Origin: Streptomyces fuscichromogenes
GTDB lineage: Bacteria > Actinomycetota > Actinomycetes > Streptomycetales > Streptomycetaceae
Direction: 5' to 3'
NCBI RefSeq assembly: GCF_014645815.1
Contig: NZ_BMML01000007.1
Span: 434,001-498,000, forward strand
DNA: 64,000 nucleotides
In this document: piece after piece, positions 33,376 through 40,474 of the stretch
Numbering within the stretch: position 1 is the first letter of the stretch
Layout of the letters: the number at the start of each line of letters is the position of its first letter
Position numbers and translations under genes: made by a program
The notes under the pieces: model-generated
The model's input: only the letters and a program-made list of their open reading frames with translations
Told to the model about the DNA's origin: nothing
Database searches by the model: none

Positions 33376-35587
33376 AGGCCGGGCGGATCACCCGGTGGAT
33401 CGCGGACTCCCCGGCGTTGTAGATCGACTCCTCGCGGATGAGCGCCCCGGGGCTCGGCGCGTGCACCATGGCGCCGCCGCCCGCGTAGATCCCGACGTGG
33501 CTGTCGTCGTCGAAGAAGAAGACCAGGTCACCCGGTTCGACGGCGGCCAGCGTCAGCGGGGTGCCGGCCAGCGTCTGCTCCGCCGCGCTGCGCGGCAGCG
33601 TGACACCGGCGGCGCGCCAGGCGGCCTGGGTCAGGCTGGAGCAGTCGTACGCCCCCGGCCCGGCCGCCCCCCAGACGCACGGCCGGCCGATCTGCTCCCG
33701 CGCGAACGCCAGCGCCTTCATGGCCTTGCCCGGCTCGGGCGTGAGGCCCGGCTGGGCATAGCCGCCGGGGTCGGCGAAGGCACCGGGTGCGGGCGCGGCC
33801 GCGGTCGGGACCGGGGCGGTGACCTGCATGGGTGCGGTCGGCAGCGGGGCCGTCATGACCGGGGCGGCGGTGGGCATCGCCATGGCGGGCGCGGCCGCCG
33901 TCATCGCCTCGGGCGGCGCCACCATGGCCATCGGCGCCGCCGCGGCCATCGCCGGCATGGGAGGCGTCGGCATGGGGGCGGCCATGGGGGGCGCCATGGG
34001 AGTAGGCATGGGTGCCGTCATCTGGGCGGGCATCGCGGCCGGGGGCGCTGCCATCGCCATGGGCATCGCGGCGGTGTAGGCGTACGCGGCGTCGGCGGGC
34101 TGCGCGGCTCCGGCGTAGGCGCCGACCATGTCGGGGACGGGCGCGGCGGCGAAGGGGTCGGCCGGCGGCATGGTGGCGATGGGGGCGGCGGGGGCCGCCG
34201 GGGGGTACATGTACGCGCCGGTGGCGTAGGCGGTGTCGGCGGCGGCCTGGGGCACCTCGGCGTAGGCGGCGGCCGCGTTCGGCGACATGACCCGGAAGCC
34301 GCCCATGTCCATCGGGGCCGGAGCCGGGGCCGGAGCGGCGGGTGCCGCGGTCGGGAAGACGCTCGTGCCCATGGGGTCAGCGGTCGGGAACGCTCCCGCG
34401 TCGGCCGGGGTCGGCATCGGGAACGACCCCGTGGCACCCGGGGTCATGATGCGGAAGGAACCGCTGTCCCCTACGGCCGGGGTCGGTGCGGGGGCCATGT
34501 CCATGGGAGGCACGCCTGGGAAGGTTCCGGTGGCTGTGTTGCCCGGGGTCATGACGCGGAAGCCGTTCGTGTCCGCGGGAGGCGGGGTCGGTGCGGGGGC
34601 CATGTCCATGGGGGACACGGCCGGGAAGGTTCCGGTGGCCGCGCTGCCTGGCGTCATGACGCGGTAGCCGGTGGTGTCGGCCGGCGCCGGGGCCATGTCC
34701 ATGGGGGGCATGCCCGGGAAGGTTCCGGTGGCCGCGCTGCCCGGGGTCATGACGCGGAAGCCGTTCGTGTCCGCGGGAGGCGGGGTCGGTGCGGGGGCCA
34801 TCTCCATGGGAGGCACGCCCGGGAAGGTTCCGGTGGCCGCGCTGCCTGGCGTCATGACGCGGAAGCCGGTGGTGTCCGCCGGGGGCAGGGCCCGGGAGGC
34901 TCCGGTACCGCCCGGCGTCATGATGCGGAACGTCCCGGTGTCGGACGGGGACACGATCGGGATGCCGCCCGTCTCGGTCACCGCGGGGATCGCGCGGGTG
35001 GCGGCGAGGGCATCGGTCCGGAAGGAGCCGCTGTCGGTCCGCTGGTTCGGTATGCCGACGGCGGGCGCCGCCCAGGGCTGCGCCGCGGTCTGGGCCTCAG
35101 GCGTGGGCCACGGGTTCTGCGCGGTCGGCACGGGCTGGGCGGCGGCCGGAGCCGCTTCCAGCGCGGCCACCGCGCGCTGATCCTGCCTCGGCTGCGGCAG
35201 CTCGCGGACGACTTCGAAGTCGGTCTGCGCGGACGGACCCGCGGTCAGTTCCAGCCGGGCCGGGCCGGAGTTCTCCAGCTGGCCGATCAGGTCGGCGGCC
35301 ATGGCGCTGACGGGCCGCCGCGGGCCGGGCCGGGCGGGCTGCCGGTCGGACGGGAGTGCGGCCGGGACGCTCGGTCCCAGCTTCGAGCGGGCGCCGTCGA
35401 ACCACTCCCGGGCGATGTTGTCGAGGCCCGGGTCGTCGCGACGAGGCCGCTTGAACAGCGGTACACCGCGTGAGCGCGAACCCCCGCTCATCGCGCGCGT
35501 GGCGTTGTAGTTCCCGGTGGCGTTCTCGGCCTGGTCGTAGAGGCTGTTGATCCGCTGTCGAACCTCGTCACGGCTCTCGGGCGCCAT
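33374..35587 (-). CDS. NlpC/P60 (C40) peptidase with a long Pro/Ala/Met-rich repeat region
   Basis: A 737-residue protein. Residues 1-40 (RDEVRQRINSLYDQAENATG) resemble the coiled coil of secreted NlpC/P60 wall hydrolases, but no signal peptide or membrane helix is visible. Residues 215-430 carry about seven copies of an FRVMTPG-type repeat with 30-37-residue spacing, followed by a Met/Pro/Ala-rich tract (about 500-610). The C-terminal catalytic domain (about 625-737) has Cys649 in AYDCSSLTQ, His697 in SHVGIYAGG and His709 in MVHAPSPG. It likely cuts peptidoglycan stem peptides. The ATG at 35587 has GGAAGGAG upstream. A c-di-AMP riboswitch occupies its leader. Confidence 0.88.
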   Translation of the reverse strand: MAPESRDEVRQRINSLYDQAENATGNYNATRAMSGGSRSRGVPLFKRPRRDDPGLDNIAREWFDGARSKLGPSVPAALPSDRQPARPGPRRPVSAMAADLIGQLENSGPARLELTAGPSAQTDFEVVRELPQPRQDQRAVAALEAAPAAAQPVPTAQNPWPTPEAQTAAQPWAAPAVGIPNQRTDSGSFRTDALAATRAIPAVTETGGIPIVSPSDTGTFRIMTPGGTGASRALPPADTTGFRVMTPGSAATGTFPGVPPMEMAPAPTPPPADTNGFRVMTPGSAATGTFPGMPPMDMAPAPADTTGYRVMTPGSAATGTFPAVSPMDMAPAPTPPPADTNGFRVMTPGNTATGTFPGVPPMDMAPAPTPAVGDSGSFRIMTPGATGSFPMPTPADAGAFPTADPMGTSVFPTAAPAAPAPAPAPMDMGGFRVMSPNAAAAYAEVPQAAADTAYATGAYMYPPAAPAAPIATMPPADPFAAAPVPDMVGAYAGAAQPADAAYAYTAAMPMAMAAPPAAMPAQMTAPMPTPMAPPMAAPMPTPPMPAMAAAAPMAMVAPPEAMTAAAPAMAMPTAAPVMTAPLPTAPMQVTAPVPTAAAPAPGAFADPGGYAQPGLTPEPGKAMKALAFAREQIGRPCVWGAAGPGAYDCSSLTQAAWRAAGVTLPRSAAEQTLAGTPLTLAAVEPGDLVFFFDDDSHVGIYAGGGAMVHAPSPGALIREESIYNAGESAIHRVIRPA

Positions 35588-35611
35588 TGAGGGGTCGTGC
35601 TCCTTCCGTAC

Positions 35612-35766
35612 TCCGCCTACCGAGTTAGCTGTCGGGTTCGGGCGGTGAAGTCCGGAAGGCATGCCCTACGGCCGTCGTCCGCACGGACGCTCGGCCGATT
35701 CACCCCAGTGGTTCGGTTGGGTCCCCGGCTCCGGATTCGCCTCTGGACGGCGCCGGATTCGGCGGA
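35612..35766 (-). promoter_or_regulatory. ydaO-type c-di-AMP riboswitch in the leader of the NlpC/P60 gene
   Basis: Read on the minus strand, the leader has the family's conserved blocks in order: GGAGCCGGGGACCCAACC, then CTGGGGTGAATCGG, and finally CCGAACCCGACAGCTAACTC followed by GGTAGGCGG. TCCGCC (35761-35766) can pair with GGCGGA (35612-35617) as the closing helix. In Streptomyces this element precedes genes for wall hydrolases and resuscitation factors and lowers expression when c-di-AMP is high. The gene start follows 24 bp after the aptamer. The 5' boundary is approximate. Confidence 0.88.
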
Positions 35767-36114
35767 GGCCGTGCGGCCCGGCGGGATTCGCCGGGGGGAG
35801 CCGAACGGCTTGTCCGTCAACTTAGCCAACTTGTGTCACTCGTGTGAAGGTTGAAGGGCGTAATGTCCGATACGTATTTGTGATGTTCGTCTTAGCGTTC
35901 GGAACTCGACCGTACGGGACGGCATTTGGCGTCCATCCATTGCTTTCGCAGGGTCACCGGGGCGTTGCCGTCGGTCGCGTCGGCCCGTTCCGGGACTCCC
36001 GCTTTCTGTGAGGTCACCGTGAATTCGCGGGTCTGTTGAACACGATGGCGCCGGGGTCCGTATAAGGCCGGGGATTTCCATGTCCGGCCGACCACGAGAC
36101 CCAGGGGAACGACC
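35767..36114. other. Intergenic promoter region between NlpC/P60 leader and DUF1996 gene
   Basis: No gene is seen. The part to about 35830 is upstream leader of the riboswitch transcript. The rest is AT-richer than the surroundings and should hold divergent promoters. A TTGAAC (36036-36041) and TATAAG (36061-36066) pair with 19-bp spacing is the best candidate for the plus-strand gene. Confidence 0.4.
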
Positions 36115-38145
36115 TTGAGACCCAACAGGCGCAGACGCCCGACCGGCGCACAGCGCGCGACCTTCGCGGCGGTCGCCCTGATGCTCGGTGGCGGAGGACT
36201 GGTCGCGGTGAACGTCTACGCCTCGGCCACCGAGGGCGGGGACCAGCAGGGCCAGGTCGCCACCGGTCAGGTGCTGTCCGCCCCCACGATCTACTGTCCC
36301 GACGTCGGCAGCAGGCTGACGGCGGTGCCCGACGGGGCGAAGGCCGACGTCGACCGTGAACTCGCCCAGCTGGACCAGCAGGTCGTGGCCGCCTACCAGC
36401 AGCTCAGCCAGTCCGCCACGGCGATCGAACAGAACCCCGGCCTCGCCGACGACACGATCATGAACCCGCTGAAGGAGAAGCGGTCCGCGTCGCTCCAGCG
36501 CATCGCCGACGCCATCGGCCGCGAGGGCGACCGCCCGCAGGGCCTGGACGACCTGGCCGCCTGCACCCTGCGCTCCTCGAACCAGGGCGCCGGGCAGTCG
36601 GCGGACCCCCAGGGCAGTGCCACGCCGAGCCAGAGCGGTCAGGCGAGCGCCGCGCCGAGCCAGGGCACTGGCACCGGCACCGGCACCGGCGCCGGCGGTC
36701 AGGGCGGCAACGGCCCGGTCGCCGCCGACTACGCGGACATCACCTCCGTCCAGCCCAACGTCACCACCCCGGCCGAGCGGTCCGGCGGCTCCACCGGCAC
36801 CTTCAGCTCCAGCTGCGGCGTCAACGCGAACGGTCTGTTCAACTCGGACAACGTGATCGTCGCGCCCGGTGTCTCCAACGGCGCCCACCACTTCCACGAC
36901 TACATCGGCAACCAGTCCAACAACGCCTTCGCCAGCGACCAGGACCTCGCGAACGCGGACACCAGCTGCGCGGACAAGGGCGACAGGTCCACGTACTACT
37001 GGCCCGTGCTGCGGCTGCAGAACGGCAAGCAGGAGCGGGACGCCGGCAAGCCGGGCGGCGGCACCGAGGGCAACGCCGGGCAGATCGTCACGGCCAAGCA
37101 GGTCACGCTGACCTTCGAGGGCAACCCGACCTCCAAGGTCACCGAGATGCCGAGGCTGCTGCGCATCATCACCGGCGACGCCAAGGCCTTCGTCAACGGG
37201 CCGGCCAACGCCAACGCCTCCTGGAGCTGCACCGGGTTCGAGAACCGGCAGCTCAAGGACAAGTACCCGCTCTGCCCGGCGGGCAGTGACGTGGTGCGCA
37301 CGTTCAGGTTCCAGAGCTGCTGGGACGGCCGGAACATCGACAGCGCCAACCACCGCACCCATGTGGCGTTCGAGGCTCCCGACGGCAGCTGCCCGGCCGG
37401 ATTCCAGGCCATCCCGCAGCTGGTGCAGCGCATCGTCTACGCCGTGGACGCGCCGAGCCTCCAGGACGGCGGCCGTACGGTCCCGCTGTTCGCGGTGGAC
37501 TCGTTCCCCGAGCAGCTGCACAAGCCGGTCACCGACCACGGTGACTTCATCAACGTCTTCGACGAGAGCCTGATGCGGAAGATGGTCGACTGCATCAACT
37601 CGGGCCGCACCTGCGGGGCGGGGGCCGACGAACAGCCGCCGTCCGAGAGCACCCAGCCGTCCGAGCCGAGCGAGACCGCGAGCCCGGTCGCCCCGCCGGC
37701 CCAGACGCAGAGCGCCGAGCCGTCCGAGCCGGCGACCGGGCAGCCGTCGTCCGAGCCTCCGGCCGGCACCCCCGCCACCGCCTCCAGCGGCACCGAGCTG
37801 CCGAGGGTCGACGCGAGCGCGTCGCCGAAGAAGTCCTCGACCACGAAGTCCTCGACCACGAAGTCGTCGGGCGGCGGTGTCATCAGCGAGCCCACGCAGC
37901 GGCCCGACACCGAGACGCCGGCCGACACCGCCGTCGCCGCCACGCCGGCCGACACCGCCGTGGCCGCCCCGGCCGGTCAGGAGACCCCGGCCACCGGCTC
38001 CGGCACGCAACCCCAGACCGAGCCCCAGGCGGTCCAGGGCGATCTCGCCGAGACCGGCGTGCACCTGTGGCCCGCGCTCTTCGGCGGACTGCTGCTGGCC
38101 TCCGGGGCCGTACTGCTCTGGCGCGCCCGGCGGAACGCGGTCTGA
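36115..38145 (+). CDS. DUF1996 surface protein with LAETG sortase-anchoring signal
   Basis: A 676-residue exported protein starting at TTG with AGGGGA ahead. A basic N-terminus and hydrophobic segment (residues 14-38) form the signal. Residues 60-150 are helical, residues 210-505 hold a DUF1996 domain recognised by APGVSNGAHHFHDYIGNQSN and the paired cysteines CADKGD, WSCTGF, FQSCWDG and DGSCPAGF. A Ser/Pro/Thr/Glu-rich stalk (510-640) leads to LAETG (644-648), a hydrophobic helix and a positive tail, the wall-sorting signal of class E sortases. DUF1996 is of unknown function and occurs mostly in fungi and actinomycetes, sometimes with carbohydrate-binding partners. Confidence 0.88.
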   Translation: MRPNRRRRPTGAQRATFAAVALMLGGGGLVAVNVYASATEGGDQQGQVATGQVLSAPTIYCPDVGSRLTAVPDGAKADVDRELAQLDQQVVAAYQQLSQSATAIEQNPGLADDTIMNPLKEKRSASLQRIADAIGREGDRPQGLDDLAACTLRSSNQGAGQSADPQGSATPSQSGQASAAPSQGTGTGTGTGAGGQGGNGPVAADYADITSVQPNVTTPAERSGGSTGTFSSSCGVNANGLFNSDNVIVAPGVSNGAHHFHDYIGNQSNNAFASDQDLANADTSCADKGDRSTYYWPVLRLQNGKQERDAGKPGGGTEGNAGQIVTAKQVTLTFEGNPTSKVTEMPRLLRIITGDAKAFVNGPANANASWSCTGFENRQLKDKYPLCPAGSDVVRTFRFQSCWDGRNIDSANHRTHVAFEAPDGSCPAGFQAIPQLVQRIVYAVDAPSLQDGGRTVPLFAVDSFPEQLHKPVTDHGDFINVFDESLMRKMVDCINSGRTCGAGADEQPPSESTQPSEPSETASPVAPPAQTQSAEPSEPATGQPSSEPPAGTPATASSGTELPRVDASASPKKSSTTKSSTTKSSGGGVISEPTQRPDTETPADTAVAATPADTAVAAPAGQETPATGSGTQPQTEPQAVQGDLAETGVHLWPALFGGLLLASGAVLLWRARRNAV

Positions 38146-38151
38146 CCCTTC

Positions 38152-38168
38152 TCGCGCGCCGCGCGCGA
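38152..38168 (+). terminator. GC hairpin after the DUF1996 gene
   Basis: TCGCGCG-CCG-CGCGCGA is a perfect 7-bp stem, 6 bp after the stop codon. The rest of the gap to 38470 shows no gene, only the palindrome at 38363. Confidence 0.45.
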
Positions 38169-38362
38169 CGCGTCCAGGGCGGGCCCGGCCGGCTCGGCCT
38201 CCGGCTCGCTCACGACTGCCACCTGCCCTGCCCTGCCAGGCCGTGCCCCAAGCGCGACGACACGTCCCACCGCGCCTGCCGCGACCTACCCGCAGCGTGA
38301 GTCGTCGCCCCATGTTGACCGTCCGTCATATTACTGAACCGTAACCTGACGGCCGCTACCGC

Positions 38363-38385
38363 CGGTAATCCGGTGCTCGTTACCG
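38363..38385. promoter_or_regulatory. Candidate operator CGGTAA-N11-TTACCG upstream of the lipase gene
   Basis: A perfect 6-bp inverted repeat 85-107 bp upstream of the lipase start. A related CCGTAACC half-site lies near 38338. Confidence 0.35.
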
Positions 38386-38469
38386 TCGGGTAGACCGCAC
38401 CTGCCCCGTCGGCCGCTCCGGGGACACCCCACCGCACCTCCCACGTCCAGCACGTCCAGGAGGTTCCCC

Positions 38470-39786
38470 ATGCCTGTCCGCGTTCGCCTGCTGGCCACCG
38501 CCGTCGCCGCTGCCGCCTGCCTCTGCCTTCAGACCTTGCAGGCCACGGCCTCCCAGGCGGAGGTCTCCCGGGGTGTCACCATCCCGGCCTTCTACGACCC
38601 GCCGGCCACCCTGCCCACGGCCGACGGCGCCCTCGTCCGCACCGAACCCCTTCCGCTGGCCCTCAGCCTGCCGAGCCTGCCCGGCCCGCTGCCGGGCAGC
38701 GCCACCCGGCTGATGTACAAGTCCACCGACTCGGCGGGCGACCCCGTCGCCGTCACCGGCGCCTACATCGAGCCCACCGCGCCCTGGCTCGGCCCCGGCG
38801 CCCGCCCGCTGGTCGCGCTGGCCCCCGGCACCATGGGACAGGGTGACCAGTGCGCCGCCTCGATGGGCCTGGAGTATCCGCTGGTCCTCAACGGCCAGAC
38901 GGTGTCCGTGGGTTACGAGGACCTGTCGATCTACCGGCTGCTCGCCGAGGGCGTCGCGGTCGTCGTCACCGACTACGTCGGGCTCGGTGCCACGGACCGG
39001 CTGCACACCTACGTCAACCGGCTCGACGGCGCCCACGCCGTGCTGGACGCCGTACGCGCCGCCCGGAGCCTGCCCGGCGCCTCGGTCACCGCGGCCTCGC
39101 GGGTGGGCCTGTTCGGCTACAGCCAGGGCGGCGGCGCGACCGCCGCGGCCGCCGAGCTGCAGCCCGCCTACGCCCCGGACATCACCCTCTCCGGCAGCTA
39201 TGCGGGAGCGCCGCCCGCCGACCTCACCGCGGTGACCGCGGCGATCGACGGCAGCGACCTTGCCGGTGCCCTCGGCTGGGCGGTGAACGGGTTCGTCCAG
39301 TCCGATCCGGCGCTCAAGCCGATCGTCGACGCCCATCTCGGCGCGGCGGGCCGGGCCGCCCTCGCCGACCTGTCGACGATGTGCGTCGGCGACGCGCTGC
39401 TCGCCTACGGCTCCGTCCACAGCACCGCCTGGACCACCGACGGCAGCTCCATCTCCGAGATCGTCGGCGAGGAGCCCGCCCTCCGGGCCTTCCTGGACGA
39501 TCAGCGCATCGGCAGGACCGCGCCGGCGAGTCCGGTCCGGGTGGCCACCGGCGTCAGCGACGATCTCGTCCCGCACGCGCAGGCCCGCACGCTCGCCGTG
39601 AACTGGTGCGACAAGGGCGCGAACATCACCTACGTGCCGGTCCTCCTGCCGGACGCGGGCCGCGCCCTGCTGAACCACCTCGAACCCCTGCTCACCGACC
39701 AGGGCGACGCGGTCGCCTGGCTCACCGCCCGGCTCTCCGGTGTGCCGGCCGTCTCCAACTGCTGGAGCATGCCCGTACAGCCCTGA
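38470..39786 (+). CDS. Secreted triacylglycerol lipase (LIP family)
   Basis: A 438-residue protein with a signal peptide (residues 1-30, cleavage near ATA or SQA). The alpha/beta-hydrolase core has the nucleophile elbow VGLFGYSQGGGATA near residue 220, an intact GxSxG with Ser, and VRVATGVSDDLVPHAQARTLA near 357 carrying the acidic residue; the triad His is expected in LLNHLEPL near 400. The YVGLGATD and APGTMGQGDQCA segments are typical of the secretory lipase family (Pfam LIP). It acts outside the cell on acyl esters. Unlike the two other hydrolase-fold proteins in the window, its catalytic Ser is kept. Confidence 0.88.
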   Translation: MPVRVRLLATAVAAAACLCLQTLQATASQAEVSRGVTIPAFYDPPATLPTADGALVRTEPLPLALSLPSLPGPLPGSATRLMYKSTDSAGDPVAVTGAYIEPTAPWLGPGARPLVALAPGTMGQGDQCAASMGLEYPLVLNGQTVSVGYEDLSIYRLLAEGVAVVVTDYVGLGATDRLHTYVNRLDGAHAVLDAVRAARSLPGASVTAASRVGLFGYSQGGGATAAAAELQPAYAPDITLSGSYAGAPPADLTAVTAAIDGSDLAGALGWAVNGFVQSDPALKPIVDAHLGAAGRAALADLSTMCVGDALLAYGSVHSTAWTTDGSSISEIVGEEPALRAFLDDQRIGRTAPASPVRVATGVSDDLVPHAQARTLAVNWCDKGANITYVPVLLPDAGRALLNHLEPLLTDQGDAVAWLTARLSGVPAVSNCWSMPVQP

Positions 39787-39839
39787 GGGCGGCCCGCCGC
39801 CGCTTGCCGTCGGCGGGCCCCGCACGGCAGGGTGCCGGT

Positions 39840-40298
39840 GTGCCCACCTTGCTGATCGTCCATCACACCCCCTCACCGCACTGCCAGGCCATGTTCGAGG
39901 CCGTGGTCTCCGGGGCGACGGCCCCGGAGATCGAGGGCGTGCGGGTCGTGCGGCGGGCGGCACTGTCGGCCACCGCGGCCGACGTGCTCGAAGCCGACGG
40001 GTACCTGCTCGGCACCCCGGCCAACCTCGGCTATCTCTCCGGCGCCCTCAAGCACTTCTTCGACCAGATCTACTACCCGTGCCTGGACGAGACGCGCGGC
40101 CGTCCCTTCGGCGCCTACGTGCACGGCGGCAACGACGTCACGGGCGCCCTGCGCGCCCTCGACTCCATCACCACCGGCCTCGGCTGGCGCCGCGCGGCCG
40201 AACCGGTCACGGTGACCGGCGAGCCCGGCAAGGCCGACATCGAGGCATGCTGGGAGCTGGGCGCGACGATCGCCGCCGGCCTCACGCCCGACACCTGA
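39840..40298 (+). CDS. Flavodoxin-fold NAD(P)H-dependent FMN reductase-like protein
   Basis: A 152-residue single-domain protein. LLIVHHTPSPHCQAMFEAVV is the opening strand and phosphate-binding loop, DGYLLGTPANLGYLSGALKHFFDQ the strongly conserved FMN-site loop of the NADPH-dependent FMN reductase/WrbA group, and GAYVHGGNDVTGALRALDS the next. It probably binds FMN and passes electrons in the cytoplasm; the acceptor is unknown. GTG start with GCAGGG five to ten bases upstream. It follows the lipase gene by 53 bp on the same strand. Confidence 0.83.
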   Translation: MPTLLIVHHTPSPHCQAMFEAVVSGATAPEIEGVRVVRRAALSATAADVLEADGYLLGTPANLGYLSGALKHFFDQIYYPCLDETRGRPFGAYVHGGNDVTGALRALDSITTGLGWRRAAEPVTVTGEPGKADIEACWELGATIAAGLTPDT

Positions 40299-40474
40299 AC
40301 ACCCACCACCGACGGATCCCCCCCCACGGCTCCCGACAACCGACGCGCCCCCGCGTGCGTGCCGGGCCTCGGCCGGTTCGCCTCTCTGTCTCACCCGGGC
40401 GGGCGAAGGTGCGGGTGCCGGATGCAGGGCACACGATGGGAGCAGGGCATGTCGTCGATCCGAGGGAGCGTCGG

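Noticed and set aside
34540..34905. Possible CRISPR-like array (regular repeats)
   Set aside because: The repeats are in frame within the NlpC/P60 coding region, differ from each other by coding changes and have no unique spacers or cas genes.
33395..35473. Gly/His/Arg-rich plus-strand frame, could be read as a PE_PGRS-like protein
   Set aside because: It is the reverse of the Pro/Ala/Met repeat region of the NlpC/P60 gene; the repeats explain its periodicity.
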